Assembly: GCA_012931725.1 (NCBI GenBank)
Contig: CM022944.1
Span: forward strand, 35,753,187-35,817,186
DNA: 64,000 nt
Direction of reading: 5' to 3'
Origin: Litsea cubeba
Lineage: Eukaryota > Streptophyta > Magnoliopsida > Laurales > Lauraceae
Positions 32,891 through 44,900 of this stretch are shown here, piece after piece; the stretch's first letter is position 1, and every line of letters starts with the position of its first letter. A model generated the notes under the pieces. That model was not told the DNA's origin. It searched no databases and worked only from the letters and a program-made list of their open reading frames with translations. The position numbers were made by a program, and so were the translations under genes.

Positions 32891-34203
32891 ATGGCTTCAA
32901 GTAAGTTCCCTTTTTCAAGAAAACCCCATTGTAGAAAAAAAGTTCTTTTCTTTTTTTTTGTTCCTTTCTTTTCTTTTATTTTTTTTTTCACGTGTTTGCT
33001 CTTTTTTTTACACGTTTTTTTATGCTTTCTTCTATTTTTTGTGTCTGTGACTTGGTTTGCTAACATTTTTCTTGTCAGCTAACTTGCCACAGGATTCCGA
33101 TGACTTTGAACCATTGATGGACGCAAATGTTGATGATGCTTCCGATGAGTTCATGGAGGAAGAGAGTGTTCCGCCAGTCGTCGAAAAAGGTATTTTGTAG
33201 TAATAACCCTGATAATTGATTTTCAAACAGGATCATATTTATACGTTTTTGTGTTTCTTTGGTAGGTTTTGAGGTGACAGCGGAGAGTCCATTGCTTCTT
33301 TCAGAACCAGAGCAAGGAATGCCAGAGGTCGATCCAGAGGTAGAGGCTCCTGGGACCAGTTCTGATACTGTTGAGGAGATACCTCGTGCTGAGATTCCTT
33401 CTTAAGCAGCTCCAACTGGAAAGAGTTCTTTTGTTCCTCTTCCAACGGGGCATGACATGGGCAGCCAACCGACGGAGCGGTGCGAATCTTCAGCTGGGCC
33501 ATCTCTTCTTTTTGCGAAGAAGGTGGTGGTGCGGGTTCTGAGCTCTTGGATTGAGACTCTCCTTGCTGGACATTTGGATGCTGGATTTGGCATGATCCAA
33601 CATGTGCATGAGATTCTCGGTGATGCCGAAGAGGCTAGTCTGGATGTCACAGGTGCCAGGGCGATCGTTGATAGCATCATTGCGCTGGGTGACAAGTGGT
33701 TTGAGACCATGGGTTCGGCTGATGACCAGTTCTTCAAGGAGATGTTCTTGGATCCTGCTGATAAGGCTAAGTCTGACCTAGATGAAGCTACACAAAGCAG
33801 AAAGCAGATAGTCCGAGAGAAGAACTTAGAAGAGCTAGCCATCATTTGGCTGACACATGACCTTAAGATCCTTGATAGGGAGGTCGATGAGGCCAGGAAA
33901 CGTCTTGAGCATCTGCAGGCACAAGTTGTTGCCAAGTGGGCTGCAATAACAGAGGCTCGCGATAGGGAAAGTGCTCTGATTCGCCAGGTTGCCGATGCTG
34001 ATCGAGTTCTTGAAAGGAGGTCACAAGAGAACAAACAATGGAGAACTGCTCGGGATAAGCTCCCCGGTGTGAAAGAAGGATTGCAACATTCTCCAGCATC
34101 TCATGGCAAGTTCCTGAAGAAGCGTGCCTTGGAATCCCTGACGGCTGAGGCCAAAAGTTTGCTTGAGGAGCTGAAATCTTGGATGGAGCCCATTTTTGGT
34201 TGA
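32891..34203 (+). pseudogene. Antisense additional ORF of element E, shortened, with coiled-coil C-terminus
   Basis: The gene runs opposite to gag-pol. Proposed exons: 32891-32900 (ATGGCTTCAA, donor GTAAGT), 33079-33189 (acceptor TTGTCAG, donor GTATTT) and 33266-34203 (acceptor GGTAG), ending in TGA. Phases fit at both junctions. Exon 2 is acidic (MDANVDDASDEF). Exon 3 has a conserved block (SSWIETLLAGHLDAGFGMIQ) and then about 100 residues of strongly charged heptad-like sequence (ILDREVDEARKRLEHLQ) that looks like a coiled coil. A TAA at 33403-33405 breaks exon 3. Compared with element D, the whole plant-mobile-domain part is missing. Function is unknown; additional ORFs of this kind are known in Tat elements. 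Confidence 0.75.
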
Positions 34204-35141
34204 GCTCTTTTTTTTTTTAACAGAAACTATCATTCTTTCCTTTTTTGGTACCACAAGTATTTTTTTGGTACTCTTTTTTTTGTAGTGCTTGGGAACACTT
34301 TCTTTTTTTTTTGGTACCGCATGTATTTTTTTTGTACTCTTTTTTTTTTTGTTTTCCCTACGTTCACTTAAATCTTTTTGTGATGAAAGTAATTGCTAAA
34401 TGGGATTTAATCAAAAGCTTGTCATTTTGTGAAAATCTTTTGTCAAATGATTGTTTTGGCATGGGAGCCAGATTTTGGTGGCATTGATAGCCAGTTTTGT
34501 GGCATTAATAGCCGAGTTTGTGGCATTAATAGCCGGGTTTTTTGAAAGCCAAGTTTTGGTTGGTGGCATTGATAGCCGATTTTGTTTTGTGGCATTGATA
34601 GCCGGTTTGTGGCATTTATAGCCTTTTTGGTGGCATCTATAGCCGGTTTGGGGGGCATTTATAGCTGGTTTGCATCCTTGCTCATTCAGTTGCGAGTATT
34701 GATGGAATGTCGCATCCTCGTGGATTTGGGTGCAAGTATCGATGGAATGTCGCATCCTTGCTTTTCAAAAATTTTGGTTTTGCGGGTACTGACTTAATGT
34801 CATTTCCCCATAATTTTTTTTGAAATTTGTGGTTTTCTCGAACCTTTGGGTCATGGATATTAACTAAAATGTCGCGTCTCCAGGGTTTTTTAGGTTTTTT
34901 CGAACTTTTGAAATTTGGGTTGTGGATATCAACTAAATTTGCATCTCCACGGTTTTGGATTTTGCAAGTATCGACAAAATGTCGCTTCCCTGCGATTTTG
35001 GAAGTGTCGAACGTAGTTCGTATGCTTCCAATTTGTGCGAGTATCGACTAAGCGTCACTTTCCCGTGGCTTTTTGAAAAACCATTTTTTTGTTTAAAGAC
35101 ACGAGGGTCATAAGTTTTGACCTAAAACCATTTAGGCGGTA
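34204..35141. other. Repeat-rich spacer between antisense gene and solo LTR in element E
   Basis: No gene. It holds T-runs alternating with GGTACC(A/G)CA(A/T)GTA (34230-34360). Eight units of GGCATT(A/G)ATAGCC at 34468-34680 follow, then a second degenerate series of about 50-bp units with GTATCGA(T/C)(G/A)(G/A)AATGTCGCATCC (34690-35075). Confidence 0.8.
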
Positions 35142-35146
35142 AAAGG

Positions 35147-36911
35147 TGTTGGAAATAGGGTGGGCCTCTAGGATAGGTTTCAAAAACTTTTGACCCACTT
35201 GACGCAGTGATCAACTATCCATAAGGCTACAAAACCCAATCCAAGATCTATGTCCTCAATCTCAGTCATCATGATCAGTAAAACAATTTATCTAGAAGAT
35301 AAAAACAGCAACATATAAGCAACAAATAAATCTACAACATGCATGGAAGTAGATTATACCTTTGGAGCTCGGTTGTGCTCTAATGGAGAAGTTGCGTCTT
35401 TCTTTGATGATGAAACGCTTTCACTAATCAAATAGGGATCTCCAAGACCTCTTGATCTTCCACGCTATGACCCGTATCAGATTCTCCTTTTCTCAAGAAG
35501 ATGGTGGGATCTCCAAGAGAAAACTACTAGGAACCCTAGGGAGGAACTAGAAAGAGAACTAGAAGAGGGAAGAGAGGAATAACTTGTGCAACACTTGCAC
35601 TAGGGGGCCTTGGGCGTGAATCCCAATGCAAGAACAGTGCTTGGACGTCCAAGGCCTCCTCTCCTCTATTTATAACTTTTGCAAGTTGCCTCTTCTTTAC
35701 TAATTACAATAGAAGTCTTACTTCCATTAATTAGTAACTTACCATATTATAATTAGAAGTCTCACTTCAAATATGATTAGTATCTTTCTAATTCCTTTCT
35801 AATTAAAATAGAAGTCTCACTTCTACTAAAATTAGTAAGTCTACATTACCACTATTAGAAGTCTCACTTCAAATAGAAATAGTAACTTTCCTTTTAGAGT
35901 TCTACTAGAATTAGATACTTTCTAATAATTGGGCTAGCGTGGGGACCACTAGGGATTCCTTAGAAAGCTGGCTCCAACTGGGACACGCGACCCCACAACT
36001 CATGTGTAATCCGGGCCCACAGTTAATTGCAAATAACTCCACTATATAAATGCAATTGAACTCCAGTCTTAGGAATATTACATAGAAGACCCTAAACTTC
36101 CACATTACCACAAGTAGACCCCTCTATCAATATCCATGGATCAATTGGACCTGTCTTCCAAACTAGATCCATATCTTATTATCCTTGAGCCCCAATTAAT
36201 TATAATGATCAATAGGTACCTTTCCAATTAACTCTTAATCGGAATGGGTGCGCACTTACCAATGATAAATCCATTAATTGGCACAAGGGGATATTAGAGA
36301 TAGATTCCTTCTTGACTATTGAATGTTCCCACAGCTCTACTACCATGTACCCAAATCACCGAGGTGTTGACCTACAGTTGGCCTCACTCATTGGTGACTC
36401 AAAGCAAATGAATAGATAGAAACTTGAGTTCATTAATGTCTCAGGATTGAGAGCCTATTGCTAGGGAATTATGAGAGCAGACCTTAAAATAAAGACAGTG
36501 TTTATAAGGTGCTTCTCATGGTCCTTCAATACATCCAATGTACCAGCACTATGATCCAGAATCTTCCATTCTGATGATCGAGACAAATCACACTATCTCA
36601 TAGTGATCAAAGTGCTGCAACCTTGTCAGTATGAGATGTCCAGTCTCATCACTGGTTGTGAAGATATTTAAGTATAAGATTTGTCACACATGTCTCCCGT
36701 ATGTGGATCTCATCCATACACATGTGTTACATCTAATATACTTGTGGACCCCGGTTCATCTCATGAACCATCATGTCATTCGTATTGGTTATGTGCAAGT
36801 ATATAATAAATCACCATTCATCTCATGAAAGGAAAGCATGAATATACTGATAAATAAAGAAATTAATCAATTTATTATATCATCTACTGGATTGAGTCCA
36901 TAAAACTAACA
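35147..36911 (-). mobile_element. Copia-type solo LTR inside element E
   Basis: 1,765 bp with TGTT ... AACA termini, flanked on both sides by AAAGG (35142-35146 and 36912-36916). There is no interior, so it is a solo LTR left by LTR-LTR recombination. The orientation call rests on TATAAATAG on the minus strand near 35668-35676; the plus strand lacks a similar box. The long run of short exon-like frames inside has no domain features. It separates the antisense gene from gag-pol of E. Confidence 0.9.
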
Positions 36912-37185
36912 AAAGGTGGGGTGGACTAGGGTGGAAATCCCTGAATCCGGATTTCGTTTCAAACCATGAATTTTGGGTTCAAGGGTTGAAAATTTTGGTC
37001 AAGTTAGGGAAAGGTTCTTAAACTTGGATTTTTGAACAACGAAACGATGAAAGTAAGCATTGTTTAAATTTCTAGAAATTTCAACATTTGACATGAAAAT
37101 TCTAAAAAAGGTGGGTTTAACGAGCGTGTACCTGGAAACCGGTTTTGGCCGTACAGGCATTGCTCCTACCCAGTTGGGTAAGTCT

Positions 37186-38094
37186 TCAAGGGTAGTACCG
37201 CTTTAAGAACTTGCCGTTGATCGGCATCATACATCTGTCACCCTCCATGTTTAGGAGTGCGTATGCGCCGTTGGAGAAAACCTTGTCGTTGACGTAGGGT
37301 CCCTCCCATTTTGGCTCAAATTTTCCTTTGGACTTGTGAGCGAAGACCATTGGTCTTTTTACCGCAAGAACCAAGTCACCCTTTTTGTAGGTGCATTGCC
37401 TGACCTTTTTGTCGAAAGATCCTGCCATGCGTGCTTGGTGAAGTTCAATGCTTTGTCGAGCTTCGAGCCGTCTCTCATCGAGATTGTCCAGCTCATGGAG
37501 TCGCAATTTGACATTGCTTTCTTGAGTCATGTCATTTTGCAAGGATACCCTCAAGGAAGGAATTTGTACTTCCAAGGCACGACAGCTTCGCATCCATAAA
37601 CCAAGGAGAATGGTGTGCTATGGGTTGGTCCTCGAACGGTGGGTCGATAGGCCCACAAAGCTTCAGACAGTTTGTCGCTCCAGTCTCTTTTGTGACTAGA
37701 GACCATTTTTTTGAGGATTTTGCAGAGTGTCTTGTTGAAAGCTTCTGCTAATCCATTTGCTGCCGGATTGTATGGAGTCGAAGGACAGCTTTGGATTTTA
37801 TATTTGTCGCAGAACCTGTAGAATCGATGATCTCGGAATTGTGGTCCATTATCATGGACGAATCTTTTGGGTATGCCGAAACGACAAATGATGTTGGTGC
37901 GCATGAACTGAAGGACTGATGAGGTTTTCATTTCGTTGAGCGCAAATGCTTCTGACCACTTGGAAAAATAATCCGTAGCGGCGAAGATGAAGCGATGACC
38001 TTTGCTCGAAGGGGGAGAAATAGGACCTATGATGTTCATACCCTAGGCTTCGAAAGGCCATGAAATCGCTGTAGGATGTAGCCATTCTTTTTAT
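37186..38094 (-). pseudogene. Integrase of element E, damaged
   Basis: Minus strand. The core domain runs from about 38039 to 37600: SSKGHRFIFAATDYFSKWSE, HDNGPQF (second catalytic Asp), and NGLAEAFNKTL (catalytic Glu). The position of the first catalytic Asp reads Asn (MNIIGP, where MD(V/F)IGP is usual). Upstream, the zinc-binding HHCC region expected after the KLYD motif is absent, so a deletion of roughly 100 bp or more is inferred near 38060. A TAG stands at 38095-38097. A one-base frameshift near 37595 leads into the C-terminal domain (KKGDLVLAVKRP, GPYVNDKVF, INGKFLKRYYP). It cannot be active. Confidence 0.88.
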
Positions 38095-40629
38095 CTAATC
38101 ATAGAGCTTGGGACCAGCCTGATGAGCTCCGTAAAGACCAGCATGAACTTCTTTGAGTATTTCTTCAGCCTCTTGTTGTGACAAGCAGCGTAGAAGTACT
38201 CCGTTGAAGGATTTCTTGCAAAGAATTTTTGAAGGAATATCCAAATGAAAGCTTGGGGCTCGCCTTTGGATGCTTACCCGTTCTTTTGGATCTTCAGGTA
38301 GGATTCTGAACATAATGTAATCAATGAACGGATCCCTCCAGTCGCCGATTGAAGTTTGAAGGATTGAAATTCGACTTCCAACCACTTGGTGGCATTCAGC
38401 AACTGCTTGGTGTGTGTTAAGACGAGGAAGGATTCTTCTTTCGCACACTGTGATTTGCAGGTTTTCCCCTTCCTGGATTGCCATAGATGCGGCAAGTCTA
38501 GCCAGGGCATCTGCACGTATGTTTTCACCTCTACGAATGTGGGTGATGTGACAGATGTCAAACTTTTGCAGAAGTGATTGTGCCTTGTTGTAGTAAGGCA
38601 GTAAATTAGGCTTCCTGACTTCAAATTTCTGATTCATCTGGTTGACGATCAGTTGAGAGTCTCCAAAGACTTCCAGTATGGTGATACCGGATTCGATGGC
38701 AAGTTCCAATCCTAGGATCAGAGCTTGATATTGAGCTGCATTGTTTGTGCATGGTTCCAGTAGCGAGAAAGTGTGGGGAATCATGTATCTGTCGGGGCTA
38801 ACAATGAGGATGCCAACTCCCGAGATCAACTGTCTTTTTTCATTTGTCCTGGTTGCACCGTCAAAGTACATGTCCCAGGAAGCATTTTGTGAGAAAGTCT
38901 CCACATTGTAGATTGGTTCGTCTGGGAGATCATCTCTGAGTGGAGAATCTTTAGGCAATGGATGCTCTGCGAGGAAGTCCGCTAGAGCTTGCCCTTTGAT
39001 TGCCTTTTGTGGTGCATACCTAATATCAAATTGTGACAGAAGGATGGACCATTTTGCCAGTCGGGCATTGAGAGAACCTGCTTTTGTGACAAGGACCTTC
39101 AAGAGGTTGACCCTCGAGACCAGGTAGACTGCGAACATCACTGCAAGACATTCTTTTTCGACTGGAGAGTAGTGATGCTCTACACCTACTAGCATGCGGC
39201 TGAGGTAATATAGAGCAGCTTCTTTTCTTTCATCATTTTCTTGTGCAAGCAGAGCTCCAAGAGAGTGATCAAGGGCTCTTGTGTATAAGATGAATGGTTT
39301 TCCAGTGGTAGGAACAACTAATACTGGAGGTTTTGTCAGGTATGACTTGATATCTTGGAATGCAGCTTCACAGTCAGCTTCCCAGACAAAGTTTACACCT
39401 TTTTTCATCAACCGGGGGAATGGAAGGCATTTCCCCGAAAGATTGGAGATGAACCGTCTGATGTAGGCCAATCTCCCTTGAAGCCCTTTGAGTTCCCTCA
39501 AGGTTCTTAGAGAGGGAATTTCTAGAATGGCTTTGACTTTTATGGGGTCAAGCTCCATTCCAGCTTTCCGAACTAAGAATCTGGGGAACTTACCCGACGA
39601 GACGCCGAAGAGGCATTTTAGAGGATTCATTCGCAGTTTATGTTTGTGAAGCCGGAGGAAGACTTCTCGAAGGTCTTCGAGATGATCTTCTTTTCTTTTG
39701 CTTTTGACGGCGAAGTCATCAACGTAACATTCAACCGTCTTGTGCTGCATATCTTGGAATATCTTCATCATAGCCCTCTGATATGTGGCACCAGCATTTT
39801 TCAGACCAAATGGCATGACAGTGTAGCAATACACGCCAAATGGGGTCCGAAAGGATGTATGTTTTTCATCCTCAAGATGCATCTTTATCTGATTGTAGCC
39901 AGAGAAACCATCCATGAATGTCATTCGCTCGAATCCACAGGTATTATAAATCATTACCTCTGGTATGGGGAGCAGAAATTCATCTTTAGGGCATGCGCCA
40001 TTCAGGTCTCTATAGCCAATACAGACCCTGATCTACCCATTTTTCTTTGTCACGGGGACAATGTTGGCCAACCATTCAGGATGTTGTTCCTCACGGATGA
40101 AGCCGACGCTTTTGAGTTTTTGAACTTCTTGTTCAATTTTATCCATCACATCTGAACGGAATCTTCTTTCGCCTTGCTTGACAGGCTTGATGTCTTCTTG
40201 AAGATTGTGTTTATGGACTGCTATTTTGAGGTCTAAGCCACACATTTCAGCGTAAGTCCATGCAAAGCAATCAACGAACTCACAATGAAAGGTGATATAC
40301 TCGGGTAACTCATCATCCTTTATATTCTTGCTTATGAAAACAGGACGTGGGTTATCTGGTGTTCCCAAGTCTATCTTTTGAACATGATCTTCTGTTGGAA
40401 GGTTCGAAGGTGGTTCCTCCACAATATTTTCGGAGGCTTCCAGCTCAACGAAACCTTCTGGGGTTTCAAGGGCATTTCCAGACCAAGGTTTTATTCCTTT
40501 CCGCGGGTCTTCTTGATCGGCAATTTTCCCAAGGCTTGCTATGAGATGATCCCAATCGCCTGTTGAAACCGGGTCGAAGTAAGCTACTTCTTTTGGAGAT
40601 GAGGGTTTTTCTGGGTCAGAAGACCACAT
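38095..40629 (-). pseudogene. Reverse transcriptase and two RNase H domains of element E
   Basis: Minus strand. The N-terminal RT part (40629-40033) ends in GFIREEQHPEWLANIVPVTKKNG, then a TAG at 40033-40035 in a spot where Gln or Lys is usual. The frame goes on through MPFGLKNAGATYQRAM and YVDD at 39726-39715. The first RNase H (about 39300-38990) has TRAL where TDAS is expected, so its first catalytic Asp is lost. A second RNase H follows (about 38877-38485) with YFDGA, LGLELAI, FGDSQL and ADALARLAA, i.e. the Asp-Glu-Asp-Asp set is present. A second, archaeal-like RNase H is the known hallmark of Tat elements. Apart from the TAG, the frame is open for 2.5 kb. Confidence 0.92.
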
Positions 40630-41919
40630 GTCTGTGCCATCGGAAAACTCCTATTCATTGTCTGAGAAATCGTACCAATTGGATGAGCTTCCTGAATCTT
40701 TGTCAGGTGATTCATCGAAAAGATATCCAGGGAGATCAACGTCTTCATGGACTTGAGATGTTGAGGCTTGGTCAGTAAATTGACTTCTAAGCCTTTATGT
40801 CAACTGTCTCAAAGGAGTGTCGGGATCGTACCCTAGCCCGTGTGAAGACTTTTCTACATAGCCGTAGAGTCTCCAATCTTCCAGCTGGCTTTTGGTCAAG
40901 ACGGGCCCCAATGGCGTGAGAATACCGCATCCTTCTCCCAAACCGACTGGGTTTTGAGCGTCATAGCCCATTTTCTTCATAATAGCTTATGCCACAAAAC
41001 TATATAAGGATAGTTGAGGCATACCTTCATTTTGGAAAGGTTCAAGCATGGAGTTTGATGAAGAAGCATCCGATTTATGGAAGAAGATTGGCTTTTCCTT
41101 TGCTGAAGTTGCTGGAACAATGAAGGAAGCTGACGTAGGATCTTCTATGTCAGAAGTTGTCTCGATTGGAGTAAGAGTAGGCTGAACTTGCTGAGTGTCA
41201 GCTTGGCTTGACGATGTGTCATCTTCTAGCTCTGAATCCGAATCCGTGTCTTGCATGATAAACACGAAAGAGACATCGCCCCCAGGCTTTTGCTTTGCCT
41301 TCTTCACTTTAGTTGTGATGACCAAAGGCTTTGAAGGTTTGAGGGAGATGATGAAGGGAGTTTGAATGCTCTCTTCGGATTTACCGGATGGTTTGTTTTC
41401 TTCCGATGATTGCTGAGGAGCCTTGCCTTTATCTTTCTAGAGATTTTCGGCAAAGGGTGCTGTGTGCTTCTCCTCTTTTTCTTTTTCACCTTCATACATT
41501 TGTGAGTCTGCGAAGTGGACTTCTTTACCTTTGAGGGGTTTTCTGTCCGTAAAGACTCGATGTATCATGCCGTCATCACCAACAAACTTGATGCATTGAT
41601 GTAAAGTTGAAGGGACAACACCGTTCTCGTGGATCCAAGGGCGTCCGAGAAGGATGTTGTAGCATGAAGGGGTTTTTATTGCATACACTGTGACCTCAGA
41701 GATAAGATCACCAATCTGCAACCTGAACCTGATTTTGCCGATAGGCCTTTGAGTACTCCCATCGTATCCAAAGATAGATATAGATGTGTGGCTCAGCTTA
41801 CTGGGTGGGATGCCCAACTCTTCGAGAGCCAATGTGGAGATGAGGTTGAGTGCAGAACCTGGGTCGATCTGAACTCTGTGCATATGCATTTCCATGATGT
41901 ACCCTGTGAAGTACAGGGG
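40630..41919 (-). pseudogene. Aspartic protease and linker of element E
   Basis: Minus strand, in frame with gag upstream and RT downstream. The protease lies at about 41895-41560 with the catalytic IDPGSALNLIS motif (DxGS type), then ISIFGYDGS and the terminal YNILLGRPWIH. After it comes a Glu/Ser/Lys-rich linker and a short conserved piece, MGYDAQNPVGLG (40965), typical of this lineage before RT. Stops in the same frame: TAG 41437-41439, TAA 40987-40989, TAA 40795-40797 and TAG near 40650. A TGA at 41920-41922 separates it from gag. Confidence 0.85.
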
Positions 41920-44900
41920 TCAGTTATGCCTTATTTCGCCAAGTAGGAGATCGTCCTTTGTGAAGGCGATGGTTGCACTGGCTGCTATTTTAACCGAGAG
42001 GCATTCAATGCATGATCCCTCAGTTTTCTTCTTTTCTTCCTTTGAGGAAGCTTCTGAGTTTTTGACCCGGTAATCCATTTCAATTTGGAGGACTTGCGGG
42101 GCATGTTTGTCGACATCCTCATTCAGCTTTTGTAATTCTGAAATGAGATTATCACGAGTGTACGGAGACATTCGCAACAAATCTAGGATGTGCAGATGTG
42201 CAGGTATGTGCTTGAAGTGTGCAATCAAGTCATACTTGAAAGCCTCCTTAGGGCCTGCATGTTCATCATTGTTGCCACTAGGGGCGCTTACAACATCTTT
42301 TCCCGAAGGATTTACATATGTAAAGGAAGATTGGTTGTAATTTTTGTGGTAGTCCCGGCCAGAGCGGGTGCCTCTACCAACTTCGAGAGCTTCTTGAGAA
42401 GGGTCTTCATTTGGAAGATTGTCTTCAGGATCAAGAGGCTGTCGTTTTTCATTTGCTGAGGATGTATCAGCAGCAGAGTTGCCATCCTTAGTGATTGTGT
42501 TGCACAGAGCATTTTCCGGGAACAAGTCCTGAACAGCAACCAGCAACCTTTCTTCTTCGTTGACCAATTCATCGTCCCAAGCATCAATAGCTGGGGATTC
42601 TTCAGTCAGGAAGGGTGTGAACTTTGAAGTCACAGTCTCAGGAGAAGAAACCTGAGAGGGTGTCGTCTCAGCGAAAGTTACTTGAGATGAGGTGGCTCCA
42701 GAAGATACATTGCTAGGCGTCGCCGGAGTGTAAGTGATCTCATCAGACGATGCTTCGGAAGAGCTATAATCCCGAATTATCATATTACAGGAAGCTCTGA
42801 CAGGAGACGTTGCCTGATCGAAGTCAGACTCATCCTCGGATGTAAGAGGATCGTCTATCCAACAATTTTCTCCATTTTCAGGAGTTAAGGGAGGATGTAC
42901 CTGATGGTCTTCAGGGACTTCAGGCTCTAGATTGCGAGGAAGCTCGTTGACGCGTTCTTGCTCTTGTTCTAGAGCGAGACGCTGCAAGATCCTTACATAT
43001 TCTTCAAGATCAGGCATGGGAGCCAAATCTTCTTCTTCATCAGCTCTTTGTGGCTCAACAAGGTTGATTTCCACTGGAGCAATGAAAGGTGATGAGTCAG
43101 CAGCATTTTCTTGTACAGCCTCTTGGTCTTCTTCATCATCAGACCGGGATCCTTGTGGCTGTAGGGGGTTATACCAGATTACTGGCATAAGATGAGTCTC
43201 AGGAGCCCATTCTTCATCGGAGAGGTATTCTCCTGTTTCAAGGGACTCCTCCCACTCGTCTGTGTAGTTGGATTCGAATCCATCATTGGTGTCGCTGGAC
43301 TCGTATCCATCAATGGAGAATCCAACTACCGAATTGCAAGAGTATGATGCCTCCTGCGTGGCTTCTTTGAATTGAGGTGGCATGAAATCACTGAGAGTGA
43401 ATTTTCTTACCCACTTTGAAGTCTCTGGAAGGGATGTTTTTGTTGCCTCCAGTGAAGCGGTAGAGGAAGCCTCTGCCTTTTCTTTGACTTCTTGTTTTGG
43501 CTGGGTCTTCTCTTGTCGTTTGAGCTTGAGGAGATATTTCCTAGCCTGCCTTCGCTGTTGAGCTATAAGCTTTGTTTTCACGACCTCCCAATTTTCGTCT
43601 TCCAGGAGATCGGGATGTACCCATATGGGTTGTCCGTCTGGTGTCGGGTAAGGAACCAGTTCCTCGGACGCTTGGATTGAGTTTATCACCTTGAAGGAAG
43701 TAGTGATCTTCTTCTTCGGTGATTTTGATGTTTGTCCACATGTCACCATGTTGACGGAGGCAGACCCATAGGTTTTGTCAAAGGTAATGACTCTGTTTTT
43801 CCACATCTCATTTATTTTCACTCTCACAATGAAGCATTGATTGAGAGGATGCGAGATCATCCGATGGTATGGACAGTACCGAGGATCGTTGGTTTTGCCA
43901 ACACCACCCGGTCTTTTTGGTTCAGGCAAGGTGAGCTCACCGTTCGCCACAAGAGCCCCGAAGATCTCATCAACATCTTCATCAAACGGGTATTTCTTCT
44001 CTACTCGTTCTTTGAAGGCATTAGAGAGTTCAGGTCTCTTACCAGCAGCTTTGTTTTCAGCTTTCTTTGGTGGCTGAGGAGTTGACTTGGTCTGCACATT
44101 GAGGACCTCTTTCTTCTTTGGTTTAGAGGTTGCAATGGCGGTTGGCTCTTTTCTTGATGTTTTTTGACTGTTGAGGTCTTTAATCACTGTTTCAGCTTCC
44201 ATGGAAGCTTCTAGGAGTTCTCCCAGGTTCTTTGATTTGTTGCCGATGATCATGGAGCGGATTCTAGCTCTCATATTAATTCGGCAGATGTCGACTAGCG
44301 ACGCTTGTGGTAGTACATCGGCGCATTTGTACGCCATTGCTTTCCACTTGTGAATGAAGTCATATGTTGACTCATTCTCCCCCTGTTTTAGGCTGCACAG
44401 CTGAGCCATAGTAGCGGGATGATCCTCACCTTTGAAGTGATTCAGGAAGCGTGTCTCTAGCATGGCCCAGTTTTGGATGGAGTCCTCCGGCAGAGTGGAG
44501 TACCAATCGAAGGCCATACCTTTTAGGGTACTTGCAAAGAGGCAGATCTTGAGTGCATCTTGATCCGCGATAGCTCCCGTCAGGATCTTGAAGTGGATGA
44601 CGTGCTGTATGGCTGATCCTTTCCCCGTATATGTTTGGAGAGTAGGATGCTTGAATTTTGTAGGGAACGGGACCGAGTCCATCCATAAGGGATATGGTGG
44701 CTTGATCTCATGCTCCTTGAGTATATCCTCTTCTTTTGCTTTGGCGAGGATACCGTCTACGTCCTTTTTGGTAAGGGCGCGTGACTCATTTTCTTCTCTA
44801 TTTACCTCATCGTCTTGATGATTCGGAGGAGGTTCATTATTCGCCTGATTTTGGAAGGCGAGGAGAAGGTTCTCCATCAGAGTTTCAATCCTCTGCTGGC

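Noticed and set aside
32607..33050. 147-codon Phe/Leu-rich frame across the antisense promoter of E
   Set aside because: It runs through the TATA box, exon 1 and the T-rich intron in a different frame, and is a by-product of poly-T tracts.
43732..44085. Plus-strand frames opposite gag of E
   Set aside because: They are mirror frames of the gag coding strand; the minus strand carries the gag motifs.
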